64,000 nucleotides of DNA from Cryptomeria japonica (taxonomy: Eukaryota; Streptophyta; Pinopsida; Cupressales; Cupressaceae): the NCBI RefSeq assembly GCF_030272615.1, contig NC_081415.1, positions 630,517,240-630,581,239 on the forward strand, in the 5' to 3' direction. The position numbers and the translations under genes are program-made. Below, piece by piece: positions 49,390 to 60,955 of the stretch (its first letter is position 1; every line of letters begins with the position of its first letter). The notes under the pieces were generated by a model. It saw nothing but the letters and a program-made list of their open reading frames with translations, did not search any database and was not told where the DNA came from.

Positions 49390-51912
49390 TGTTGAACACA
49401 AGATGTCACTGAGAGGGGGGGTGAATCAGTGGTATCAAACTTTAACCTTTTTATCCTAAGTGTGTACACCGGTTAGCAGATCTAACATAAAGCAACCATA
49501 TTGGTGAGATAGGAGGATGACACAAATGCAACCACACACAAAAAGAACATCACATAACACCGGATGTATGAGGAAAATCCAACATGGGAAAAACCTCGGT
49601 GAGAAATGCAGCAGGAGTCTACTACTCCAAACCAGCCTTGCAATAAAACAATGGTTACAACATTTAGGGCACCACCCCTGATTTACGACACCATCTCAAG
49701 GAGCACCAACCCCTGCACCGAGCTCCAACTCAGTGATTACAATAACATATATCAATACAAAGGTAATATCCCGGTTACAAATGAATTATGTACTCTCTCA
49801 CAATCAACTTGCTCTACCGGTTCTACTCTTCTCAATCGGTCTTCCTCTACTCTGTTCTCTGTCGGTTCTTCGCTCACTCAGATCCTCCTTTCCTTCACTC
49901 TCTGTTGTAACCTTACCGGTTCAGCCCTTCTCAATCTGCTGCTTCTATTCTCTGTCGGTTCTCTGATCACCCTAACTTCTATCGGTTCTCAGCTTACCGG
50001 TTACTCCACTTGCCAATTTAACCCTGCATTGATCTTTGGCTTGCCGAATCTCCTCAACTACTCACACTGCACTGCTTCCCTTCTCTGCCTTTCTACGGGT
50101 TCTAGCACCACCGGTTTACACCACTGCAACTCACTTTGCAGTTTACCGGTCACTCTGACCTTATCGGTTAAACCTCTGTTTAACCCTCTCACCGGTTGCA
50201 CCTCCAGCACTCAGTCTCTATGATCTTTGGTGAAGTCTCTTATTGGTTGGCTCTTTGTTGCACTTTTGCACTCTAATCTTCAATGTCCGGCACTTGATCA
50301 TCTGGCAGCATCAATCTATCTTGGTCTTTAGTCGGCATATTTATATGTGTGTTTTCCCACCATGACCGACATTCAAACCTTTGGCGCCCTAGGGTTCCTT
50401 CATCGACCTCGAGGCAAACCAAATCCAATCAAATATCCTTCTAGAGATTGACAACCTGCAATAGATCAATCAATTTCGTCGATCCCGTTGCGTCCAAAAC
50501 ACGTTTGCCATATTTAACAAACATGGCCTCTTTGTCGGTCTGCACTTGTCAACCACGATGAATGAGTTCATGGTCCCCTTCACTAAATCCGATCAGCACC
50601 TGCACAATCTGCGTCGACCAACATATCACTCAAATCTCCAGTCTGCATCGAGCCGCAAACCTCAATCCTTGACCCGTGAAATCCGCAATCAACATTAATG
50701 TCGACCGACCCATCACCAACCTCGTTGAAGCACACTTCACCGACCACTGCATGCATGACACCTGTGTCCTACGTGTCATCATTGTCGGCATCCACCTCTG
50801 CTCAGGCCACTATGTCGGTTTAGGCTTAGCCATCGACCAACACACAACCGGGTTCATCTACCGGTTCTCTATCCCTACCGGTTATACCCTAACCAGACAA
50901 CCTTCATGTCTACACTTTGTTGTTCTGTCAGTGGAACACCTTAACCGTTCACCAAACATGCCAAACCACAGCATGCTCATCTTCATTAGACACGATCTCT
51001 TCACTTGTCACATTGTCAACTTTACTGGTGGACATACTTACCGGTAACCACCTTGATGACACCATGTCCTCAATCTTTAGTTGTCTCCATCTATCTGCAT
51101 CTGCATTCTAGTTGCACTCTTTGTCTGTAGCTGCTCAATCTTGCCTTCTTCTTCATCCGCCTGGACATTATCTCAACCGCTTTGTCAAAGTGACAAACCC
51201 ATCACTTCTTTACTCTTTCTTCTCTGTCCCGATGGCTCAACTTGCCAACTCTAGCTGATCCGGTGCAAATCTTTGATTTCATGCACCTGAGGCATCTTTG
51301 TGTTTCACCGGTTCATCCGGTGTGAGCCTTCAATCTCCTGCCTTTAACTTCTCTGTCTTGTCCCAGAAGGTTATGATGCATTCCGTGCATGTTGGGGGAT
51401 AAGCTCCACTTACCGATGGGAGTGGATCCATGTCATCTGCTTCCGGCATAGCACTGATATGACATTGCTTTCATTGAGCAGATATATCTTCAACACATAA
51501 CCCGGTAGATTTCCATATGTCTTTCTAGCTATCGGAGGCACCACACTTTCTGTCAGTCTTCTTTTCATCCTGTTACAGCATCTCTATCCGATGGGAGTCC
51601 TGCTGATTGACATCCAACTGCATACCGGTTCCACACTTCTTCATTAGCTCACCCTGTTTGCTCACTGGTCATATGCTTGCCGGTTGGCAACAATGCACTT
51701 GCCAACATATCACTTACCAATTGTCATACCATACCGGTCTCCACTACTTATGTCTTCAACACAAGCCAACACTAACTTGTGTACCGGTGACTCCAATGAT
51801 CTCATGTTGGATGACATTCTCTTCCTTACCTACTATACTAGTTGACATCAATGACACCATTACCGGTTGCCATGCTTTACCGGTTGACATCAATGACAAC
51901 ACAATACCAACA
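49390..51912 (-). repeat. LTR of the gag-only element (3' in element orientation)
   Basis: + strand TGTTGAACACAAGATG...ACAATACCAACA, 2523 bp. Rich in ACCGGT palindromes. Open frames such as 49606-50223 are in LTR sequence and look like chance. Confidence 0.93.
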
Positions 51913-53192
51913 ATCTTCCCCTTTGGCATTGTTGTCAACACTTGTAGTATCCGGCATACTACAGATTGTCTCTCCCCCTTTGACAACAATGGCAAAGGGC
52001 ACTGATAGAGTCTCTCTCCCTTTTCTCTACTGATTGCTTCTCCTCCTTTTTGGCCATCATACACTGCATCCTCTCATTCAGCAACACTTGAGATGGAGGG
52101 CTCAAACACCAACTGACACCAATTGCTCAGCTACCAAATATATATACAAACCAGATACCAATTGTATATACAAGTCTGATACCAATTGTAGGAAAAATGT
52201 GTCAATGAATTCCTCTTACCTGCCTGCCAAATTGCATCATCTCCACTTTGATATGCAAAAAGTTATTCTGATCCCAATTTGTTGATACCAAGTGTTGAAG
52301 CTGACATTGATACCAATTTGATATCACCTGTATCCTCTCCGATACCAAATGTATGTTCCCCTCCTGCGTAGGTAACTCTCCCTCTATGTAGGCAACTCTC
52401 CCGGCTGTCCGATTGTGATTTCAATAAGTAAAAATTGGATAGACATTGAAATACCTGACAAACAAGGACCGATGAGCACATCCCAAAGTTTCAATCATAC
52501 CGGTACAGCCATAGACACTTGCTCTCCCTCTGTGTCCAGCATGTCTGATGCCAATCAGAAAATATGGTTGTGAACTCCCCTTGAGCCATAGATCTCAGGT
52601 CATCTTTGCCTTTCAGGTCCTGAACCGGAGCTCCATGACATCCAACTCAGCTTATGACATGATCTTATATGAACACAATGCCATACCAACATCACTATCA
52701 TGCCAAATATCAAACCGGTTAGCCCATAATGATGCAAGCATATATGATCTACTACCGAGCCAACACATGTTATTCAGGTCTTTTCCAATATCACCCGAGA
52801 CATAACTTCCTCAAACCACGCCATCGAAGTCACTGCCTAGATCACAATCTGCAAAACCGGTTAGTATCCATACTGATAGCATACTGCACATACCGGTTTA
52901 CTCTACTGGACCAACATCACCACCAGAGCACCTTCCTCTAACTCCTGTCTTCTTGTGTCAAGTGCCTCTGATTCCAATTGCAATTTGGCCATCCATTGAA
53001 ATGTGTAGTCAAGGCATCAATCACACACACTGCCATCTCATCTACTTCCTTGTACTAGTAGCAACCAATTCTTTCATCTGTCCATTTTCATAAGGGGGTG
53101 AATGATGTGATCAATATGTAGCTCCCCCTAAGGTCCTGCATCTCCTTCAAGCCTTAGCAGATAACTGTGCATTGAATGCACAGTGCCGGTCC
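51913..53192 (-). other. Internal region of the gag-only element, no gene seen
   Basis: Contains the polypurine tract (51915-51925), a second PPT-like tract at 51970-51985, short repeats of GATACCAATTGTA type (about 52110-52190), and at 53122-53133 the CCTTAGGGGGAG tract in minus sense. Confidence 0.6.
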
Positions 53193-53953
53193 TGTTGAAA
53201 TGGTTAGCTAGTTCGGATCATATTTTAATGATGTCGTGCGGCAATTAAAATATTATCTTATTGTAATAAGGTTAAAGTAATTTATGTCTAATAGGGCTGG
53301 GCCCAAATGTAACGTGTGGTTTATGTCTAATAGGGCTGGGCCCAAATGTAATGTGTGGTTCATGTCTAATAGGGCTGGGCCCTAAAAGGAAACGTGGCTC
53401 AACTTGCAAGTTATGTAGGCCCCAAATTTGGGCGCCAAAAGTGCAAGTTAAATATGTAAAATAAAGGGAATTTGGCAAAAGCCGACTTGGGAAAACTTGA
53501 GCATGAATCTTGTATATAAACAAGATTCATTCTACACAACCATATCCTTATCAAGTGCAATCAGCCTTATGCAAGAACAGTCAGCGAGTCTGGCATGTTA
53601 GAGAGCGAATCCATTGGACAACTTGCTGGGCAAGGTGGTGCGCTATACTTCAGTGATCTCCCTCTTCAAGTGGTGTTGACATTCTGCTCTATCTAAAGAC
53701 ATACTACAACTGCATATTCTAGGTTTAGTCTGCCCTAGATTGGCACTCAATCAGATAAGTAATATGATTCATGTAATCTACTTATAAATAAGGAACTGAT
53801 CTGAATCTTTGATGTTGGGTTTTTCCTCGAAGAGGGAGGTTTTCCCAGGGTACTTGTGTCTTGTGTTATGTGCTTTTATTATTATTTCTGCTTATTCTCA
53901 GTCTGATTATAATTCAAGTAACTAGATTAACATCTGATTGCCTAAAATCAACA
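53193..53953 (+). mobile_element. Solo LTR with GGTCC duplication, inside the gag-only element
   Basis: 761 bp, TGTTGAAATGGTTAGC...CCTAAAATCAACA, flanked by GGTCC at 53188-53192 and 53954-53958. It cuts the end of gag. Contains a 39-bp tandem repeat. It is the third level of nesting. Confidence 0.93.
53281..53380. repeat. 39-bp tandem repeat
   Basis: Units start at 53281, 53320 and 53359, core ATGTCTAATAGGGCTGGGCC; the third is incomplete. Confidence 0.9.
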
Positions 53954-55852
53954 GGTCCATGATTCTACTTTCTTCCTTCTTCCTCCATACCTGTTTGATC
54001 TCCCTTTTCTTCTCATTTGCAGTCTTGGGAGCAGGTCTTACCTTCTTCTGTTGATTGGTCCTTGCTCTACCAAATTCTGCAGCATGATTGGAAGTATTGT
54101 TGTAGAAGCAGACTGTGTTCATACCAAACACATGATTGGAGGACCTTCTGTCAAACCGGTTAGACCATCTTCTTCTGGTCATGCTATTGTAATCAGCTAC
54201 CGGAACCGGTGGACCTCTTGGTCCTACAGGGACATTTCTTCTTTGGTTCCATGCAGGTCTTTGACTCCCATATGCTCTATACCCATTTTCATATTGAGCA
54301 TAGCTGCTACATCGACTGTCATGTGACTGAAATTTCTTCTTCCTGCATTCATGACTCTTATGGCCAAATCCATTACATCTTTGACAGGCAGGATTGTTAT
54401 TCCCAGGGGAAAACATTTGTCTATTCCTAGACCTCATTTTGCATTCATCTGTCCTATGGCCATAATCTTTGCAGGTAAAACAGTAACCAAAGGAGGGCAT
54501 ATTACTTACAAATTTGTTTTACCAAACATGAGGTGATCTTATCGGTTTGGCAACACCATTTCTGCTTCTCCGGGGATGGATCTTGGATTGTCTACCCTCT
54601 GCAGTTCTTCCATCTGATCCCATCTTCTTCCACGCTTGTCTTGACTAGCAGGCAGCAGCATTTCTTTGTCTTCTACTGGTAGGAGGTCTTCTTGGTTGTT
54701 CTCTCAAGTTCTTACCTCCAGTGAAGCTACCTTCTCTCAACTTCCCTTTTCCTTTCGGATCAGCATTGTTCCTCCTTGCAGCACCAGTCTTCTTTAGCTT
54801 CATGTCCTCACCAGTTGTGGTTAGATCAACCTTCTTCCTGGGAGTATTTCGGACAGTGAAGGTTTGTCCTTTGTTATCTCCATTTGAGGAAACAAACTGA
54901 ATGTCCTTGTGAGAGACATTCTTGCTGGTGGAGCATTCACCGACATCACATCCTAATCCTCCGGTATCCTTGGAATGCTTTTGCTTCTTCAACATCTTGT
55001 CCAAGGCATCACTGCTGCCATCAAACCGGATCCTCACCTTGAGCTCATCTTGACATTTCTCAAGGTCATTGTGGAGATTTTCCATTTCTCCTTTAAGCTG
55101 TTGATACTCTTTATCCTTTGCCTCTAGCTCTGATGCTAGATCTTTACACCTGCACTCCTTGGTGTCTTCTAGTTGAGTCTTCAACTCTGAGATACATTCC
55201 TTAGATTCATCAAGACATTTGATCAACCGGTTTTGTTCCACAATAGCAACATTCTTGAACATCTTATATTCTTTTCTTACTCTGCTAAGTTCATCAAGAG
55301 CACTCATAGTTCTCCTTCAAGATCTACCTCTGCTTCATCTTCATCATCGCTGCCAAACACATCTTGCTGGTAGGATTGATCTGCATGATCATTTCCAGAT
55401 GTGTGCCTCTCACCTTCTGTCTCTTGAGCCATGAAGAGGTGGGTTTCCTCTTCATCATTGTTGCTGCTGTTAACTGATCTGTCTTCATCTGCAGACTCAT
55501 GTGTTCTATTTTTCTTCTTGTTTTCACAAACTGGTTCTGCAGTGGTAGGCTCATTTCCATAGAGCTTCTTCAGTTGGTCCCACAAACTCTTTGCTGACTT
55601 GCATCTGTCCACCTGTGAAGAAACATCACCGGGAAGACCACTGAGTATAGCCTTCATTGCTTCAACATTACATTCATTTCTTCTTTCTGCTTCAGGATTG
55701 GTGGGAGGACTGACCGGTCTAGAGGGACCATTTACAATTGACATCCACACATCATACCCTAAGGAGGACAGGTAGACTTCCATCCTATAACTCCAAATAG
55801 AATAGTTTGAACCATCAAACACCGGAGTAGGGATTGACACAAAACAGACCAT
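53954..55852 (-). pseudogene. gag: Copia-type gag (UBN2-like) with coiled coil and CCHC knuckles
   Basis: Right to left: start 55852; FDGSNYSIWSYRMEVYLSSLG and SAKSLWDQLKKLYG are the gag fold of plant copia elements. Then an acidic linker, a coiled coil from about 55300 to 55060 (ELKTQLEDTKECRCKDLASELEAK), a basic linker, and knuckles CFTCKDYGHRTDEC (about 54480-54440) and CQRCNGFGHKSHEC (about 54390-54350). Frame changes at about 55304-55307 (ATGA overlap) and between 54645 and 54500. The last codons are replaced by the solo LTR, so the end is truncated; a short remainder lies left of 53192. Confidence 0.88.
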
Positions 55853-55911
55853 TGCGTTCTCAAAAACCAGAATCTACCCAAGCTGGAGAAAGCTTATCAA
55901 CATGGAACCTA

Positions 55912-55924
55912 GGCTCTGATACCA
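55912..55924 (-). promoter_or_regulatory. Primer-binding site of the gag-only element
   Basis: Minus strand TGGTATCAGAGCC next to the LTR at 55927; matches the initiator-Met tRNA 3' end. Confidence 0.92.
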
Positions 55925-55926
55925 AT

Positions 55927-58460
55927 TGTTGAACACAAGATGCCACTGAGAGGGGGGGTGAATCAGTGGTTTCAGACTTTAACCTTTTAATCCTAAGTGT
56001 GTGTACACCGGTTAACAGATCTAACACAAAGCAAACATACTAGTGAGATTGGAGGATGACACAAATGCAACCACACACAAAAGGAACATCACATAACACC
56101 AGATGTACGAGGAAAACCCAACATGGGAAAAACCTCGGTGAGAAATACTGCTGGAGTCTACTGCTCCAAACAAGCCTCACAATAAAACAATGGTTACAAC
56201 ATTTAGGGCACCAACCCAAGGAGCACCACCTCTGATTTAGGGCACCAACCCAAGGAGCACCAACCCCTGATTTAGGGCACCAACCCTTTCACCGAGCTCC
56301 AACTCAATGATTACAATAACATATATCAATACAAAGGTAATATCCCGGTTACAAATGAATTATGTAACCTCTCACAATCAACTTGCTCTACCAATTCTAC
56401 TCTTCTCAACTGGTCTTCCTCTACTCTGTTCTCTGTCGGTTCTTAGCTCACTCAGATCCTCCTTTCCTTCACTCTCTATTGTAACCTTACCGGTTCAGCC
56501 CTTCTCAATCTGCTGCTTCTATTCTCTGTCGGTTCTCTGATCACCTTGACTTCTACCTGTTCTCAACTTACCAGTTACTCCACTTGCCAGTTTAACCCTG
56601 CACTATTCTTTGGCTTGCTGAATCTTCTCAACTACTAACACTGCATTGCTTCCCTTCTCTGCCTTTATACAAGTTCTAGCACCACCGGTTTACACCACTG
56701 CAACTCATTTGCAGTTTACTAGTCACTCTGACCTTACCGGTTAAACCTCTGCTTAACCCTCTCACAAGTTGCACCTCCAACACTCAGTCTCTATGATCTT
56801 CGGTGAAGTCTCTTATTGGTTGGCTCTCTGTTGCACTTTCGCACTCTGATCTTCAATGTCCGACACCTGATCATCTGGCAGCATCAATCTATCTCGGTCT
56901 TCAGTCGGCATATTTATATGTGTGTTTTCCCGCCATGACCGACATTCAAACCTTTGGCGCACTAGGGTTCCTTCATCGACCTTGAGGCAAACCAAATCCA
57001 ATCAGATATCCTTCTAGAGATTGACAACCTGCAACGGATCAATCAATTCTGCCGATCCCGTTGTGTCCAAAACACGTTTGCCATATTTAACAAACATGGC
57101 CTCTTTGTCGGTCTGCACTTGTCAACCACGATGAATGAGTTCATGGTCCCCTTCACCAAATCCGATCAGCATATCACCCCAAATCTCCAGTCTGCATTGA
57201 GCCGCAAACCTTAGTCCTTGACCCGTGAAATCCGCAATCAACATTAATGTCGACCGACCCATCACCAACCTCATTGAAGCACACTTCACCAACCACAACA
57301 TGCATGACACCTGTGTCCTACGTGTCATCATTGTCGGCATCCACCTCTGCTCATGCCACTGTGTCGGTTTAGGCTTAGCCATCGACCAACACACAACCAG
57401 GTTCATCTACCGGTTCTCTAACCCTACCGATTATACCCTAATCAGATAGCCTTCATGTCTGCACTTTGTTGTTCTGTCGATGGAACACCTTAACCATTCA
57501 CCAAACATGCCAAACCACAGCACGCTCATCTTCATTAGACACGAGCTCTTCACTCGTCACATTGTCAGCTTTACAGGTGGACATACTTACCGGTAACCAC
57601 CTTGATGACACCATGTCCTCAATCTTTAGCTGTCTCCATTTGTCTGCATTTGCATTCCAGTTGCACTCTTTGTCTGCAGCCGCTCAACCTTGCCTTCTTT
57701 TTCATCAGCCTGGACATTATTTCAACCGGTTTGTCAAAGTGACAAACCCATCACTTCTTTACTCTTTCTTCTCTGTCCGGTGGCTCAACTTGCCAACTCT
57801 AGCTGATCCGGTGCAAATCTTTGATTTCATGCACCTAAGGCATCTTTGTGTTTCACCGGTTCATCCGGTGTGAGCCTTCAATCTCCTACCTTTAATTCTC
57901 TGTCTTGTCCCAGAAGGTTATGATGCATTCCATGCATGTTGGGGGATAAGCTCCACTTACTGGTGGGAGTGGATCCATGTCATCTGCTTCCGACATAGCA
58001 CTGATATGACATTGCTTTCATTGAGCAGATATATCTTCAACACATAACCCGGTAGACTTCCATATGTCTTTCTAGCTATCGGAGGCACCACACTTTTTGT
58101 CAGTCTTCTTTTCATTCTATTATAGCATCTCTATCTAGTGGGAGTCTTGCTGATTGACATCCAACTGCATACCGGTTCTGCTCTTCTTCATTAGCTCACC
58201 TTGTTTGCTCACTGGTCATATGCTTGTCGGTTGGCAACAGTGCACTTGCCAACATATCACTTACCGGTTGTCATACCATACCAGTCTCCACTACTTATGT
58301 CTTCAACACAAGCCAACACTAACTTGTGTACTGGTGACTCCAATGATCTCATGCTGGATGACATTCTCTTCCTTACCTAGTATACGAGTTGACATCAATG
58401 ACACCATTATCGGTTGCCATGCTATACCGGTTGACATCAATGACAACACAATGCCAACCA
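55927..58460 (-). repeat. LTR of the gag-only element (5' in element orientation)
   Basis: 2534 bp, matches 49390-51912, about 6% different in a sampled 560 bp. TATAAATA on the minus strand near 56909-56917 may be the TATA box. The right end reads CCAACCA rather than CCAACA, a small alteration. Confidence 0.93.
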
Positions 58461-58864
58461 TTTCCTCTAAAGCCAAATTTACACTTGGAAGATTTGGCAT
58501 ACAATGACTCTGATTCAAGAATACTCAGTACCTCATCGATATGCTTTAGGTGTTCCTCCCATGTTCTATTGTAAATAAGGATGTCATCAAAAAACACAAG
58601 TAAACATTTCCTTAGGAGTTTGCAAAAAGTGTGGTTAATGCAAGATTGAAATGTTGCCGGGGCATTTGTGAGGCCAAATGGTAGCACCAAGAATTCAAAA
58701 TGCCCATAGTGACAGTGAAAATCAGTTTTTGGCACATCCTCTTTCCTCATTCTTATTTGATGATATCCTGACCTTAAGTCAATTTTTGAGAAATATTTGG
58801 CTCCATGAAGCTCATCAAGTAGTTCGTCAATTCGTGGAATAGGGTACCTATTTTTTATAGTTTT
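58461..58864 (-). pseudogene. Chromovirus RT central part
   Basis: Minus frame: IDLRSGYHQIRM (about 58740-58790), LPFGLTNAPATFQ (about 58650-58690), catalytic FFDDILIYN (about 58560-58590). FFDD is usual for chromoviruses. An upstream TAA at 58865-58867 cuts it from the N-terminal part. Confidence 0.92.
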
Positions 58865-59743
58865 TTAATTCAATGCCCTATAATCCACACACATCCTCAT
58901 TGTCCCATCCTTCTTTATTACCAATACTACTGAAGAGGCAAACGGGCTTGAGCTTGGCTGGATATGACCCATCTCCAATAATTCTTTGATGGTTTTCTCA
59001 ATTTCCTCCTTAAATTTATGAGGATGTCTATAAGGTGTGGTGATTACTGGCTTAGCACCTTCTAACTCAATTGAGTGTTCAAAACCTCGAGTGGGAGGTA
59101 GTCCTTCTAGAATATCCTCAAAGACCTTCTTGTGTTTTCTTAAAATTGGCTGGATGTCAATATGAATTGCCTTGTCATGTGGAGCTGATTGATCCAAGAC
59201 CAGACATCGAGCAATCCATTCCCCTTGCCCATGTCTAAGAATCTTTTCCATTTTTTTATATGTTACTACCTTGGCTGCTCCATCCGGTAGCCCCTTTAGT
59301 GTGACCTTCCTTCCATTGTGCTGAAAACAAATTTCCATGTTTGGGAGATCCATAATGAAGCGGCCTAATGAATGGATCCATGGTCTACCTAAAATGGCAT
59401 CATTGTCAAGGGTAACCACATAGAAGTCACCTTTGATTGTGTGATCCCCCATGTTGAGCTCCATTTGGGGAATGAGTTGATTGCAAGGGGCTATGAACCC
59501 ATTGGCCAATGCTACTTTGGATCCTTCAAACTCTTGAGTTTTTAACTTCCTTCTAGCCACTAGTTCTTTGCTGATAAAGTCGTGGGATGCTCCGTTATCA
59601 ACCAAAGCAACTACCCTTTGTCCTTGAAGAGTGCCCTTCAATCTGAGTGGTCTATGTTCGGAATTTTGTGAGATAGTTGCTAAAGTATTAGGTTCAGTAC
59701 CATCAAGTTTTGCCCTTTTTTTTCGGATTTTCTTCCGTTTCAT
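58865..59743 (-). pseudogene. Chromovirus protease and RT N-terminus
   Basis: Protease-like block: VALVDNGASHDFISKELVA (about 59545-59600) and ILGRPWIHSLGRFIMDL (about 59345-59395). The catalytic loop reads Asp-Asn-Gly where Asp-Ser-Gly or Asp-Thr-Gly is expected. Then RT start: KPVITTPYRHPHKFKEEIEK and SSVVLVIKKDGTMRMCVDYR (about 58870-59050). Overlaps the end of gag by about 40 bp in another frame; ends in a TAA at 58865. Confidence 0.9.
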
Positions 59744-60917
59744 CTACTAACTCTCTTTCCAAGCGATGTGCTTGTATCTTTTTAGAATGATAATTTTTTT
59801 CCCATGGTTCCTTACATTTGAAACACAAATTTTTTCTCCTTATTTCATCACATTGTTTTTTAAATTCCCCATTTTTACAAATGTGACCTTTCTCCCAGGG
59901 TTCCTTGCAATAATGGCAAGGCTTTCCATTGTGATAATCTTTCTTGTGGTTATCTCCCTTATGCTGGCTTTTTGTACTAGATGGAAAACTCTTAGATTTT
60001 TCTTTGGATGAGGGGGCATCAAATTTTGTTGCTTTCAGAATTGCTTCTTCTAGACTGATTGGTTCCATAGCACTTACTATACTACGGATCGAGTCCTTTA
60101 GCCCTTCCACGAAGAGGTAGGTAAGCCTCTCTTGTGAAATTTCTGGTACCATCTCTGCTAACCCTTGAAATTCAGTGGCAAATTCTTCCACAGTCCCTTC
60201 TTGTTTTAACCGGGTCAGCTCCTTAAAGGACCATTGTGGATGTTTTTTATCAAACCTTTTGATAATTTTCTGAGTGAATTCTTCATAGGAAGTGATATGT
60301 TGGTGACCTAGGGTGACAAGACCATGGTACCACCAGTCATGGGCAGCTCCTGTGAGATGTAATACTGCGAATTGGATTGCATTTTCTTCTGTCATAGGGC
60401 TAAGGGAAAGATAGGTATCAAGTTTTTGGATCCAAGATTTGGCAGAAAATTTCCCTGAACAATCAAAATTGGGAAGGGTGATTTTACTGATTCTTTCCCT
60501 AAGGTCTTTATTCCCATACTTTGGCCTTTTAGCTTGGGGAATAGCCCTCATTTTGGCTTCATGGTAGTCTCTAAATGACACATTTGCTTTTAGTTCTGGG
60601 TCTAAGTTTGAATATGCTCTTAATATTTCATTTACAATATCCAAAGGGGAATTATTTTCTTCTTCCCCATGCTCTTCTCTTGGTAAAAAGGATGGTTTTG
60701 TGGGCCTTGCGTTTGTACTGTCATTACCTTGATTATTTTCAGAATGATGAGAGTTTGTATCTCTACCATTATTTTGGGTAGCTCTAGAATTATTGTTGCT
60801 TAGGATTTGGAGTGTTTGTAAGATCAACTGATTTGTTTTCTCATTTTGCTCCATGAATGCCCTAAGGTCATTGCTCAATTGGTCACTCATTTTACTTCCG
60901 CGTCTATGCATTAACAA
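59703..60917 (-). CDS. gag: Chromovirus gag
   Basis: 404 codons, uninterrupted. Retrotransposon gag domain (WIQKLDTYLSLSPMTEENAI; LTGAAHDWWYHGL; RLKQEGTVEEFATEFQGLAE), then basic Ser/Lys linker and two Cys-rich knuckle-like motifs, CHYCKEPWEKGHIC and CFKCKEPWEKNYHSKK; the second lacks the terminal Cys and is damaged. Starts at 60917; an internal Met at about 60890 is a possible alternative. This frame is intact although pol is broken. Confidence 0.88.
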   Translation of the reverse strand: MLMHRRGSKMSDQLSNDLRAFMEQNEKTNQLILQTLQILSNNNSRATQNNGRDTNSHHSENNQGNDSTNARPTKPSFLPREEHGEEENNSPLDIVNEILRAYSNLDPELKANVSFRDYHEAKMRAIPQAKRPKYGNKDLRERISKITLPNFDCSGKFSAKSWIQKLDTYLSLSPMTEENAIQFAVLHLTGAAHDWWYHGLVTLGHQHITSYEEFTQKIIKRFDKKHPQWSFKELTRLKQEGTVEEFATEFQGLAEMVPEISQERLTYLFVEGLKDSIRSIVSAMEPISLEEAILKATKFDAPSSKEKSKSFPSSTKSQHKGDNHKKDYHNGKPCHYCKEPWEKGHICKNGEFKKQCDEIRRKNLCFKCKEPWEKNYHSKKIQAHRLERELVDETEENPKKKGKT

Positions 60918-60940
60918 TTCCTACAGGGTGGCAGGAAATA

Positions 60941-60953
60941 GGCTCTGATACCA
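60941..60953 (-). promoter_or_regulatory. Primer-binding site of the chromovirus
   Basis: Minus strand TGGTATCAGAGCC, two bases after the LTR end at 60956. Initiator-Met tRNA type. Confidence 0.92.
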
Positions 60954-60955
60954 CT

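Larger units (their letters stand above)
49390..58460 (-). mobile_element. Copia-type gag-only element with 2.5-kb LTRs, inside the chromovirus
   Basis: LTRs at 49390-51912 and 55927-58460, primer site 55912-55924, polypurine tract near 51915-51925. The internal 4 kb hold a gag and a solo LTR; no pol motif is found. It splits the chromovirus reverse transcriptase: 58461 onward ends SSKCKFGFRG and 49389 downward continues YLGHKINS. The junction is A-rich, so the duplication cannot be read cleanly. Confidence 0.93.

Noticed and set aside
49606-50223. 205-codon ORF on the + strand
   Set aside because: It lies in the LTR of a minus-strand element, has Ser/Thr/Leu-rich composition without a domain, and the sister LTR (from 56307) does not keep the frame intact.
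53272-53523. Repeat protein GPSPIRH
   Set aside because: It is the translation of the 39-bp tandem repeat in a solo LTR.
49390-58460. A second full copia pol in the gag-only element
   Set aside because: The space between gag and the LTR is only about 1.3 kb and has no integrase, RT or RNase H motif in any frame.
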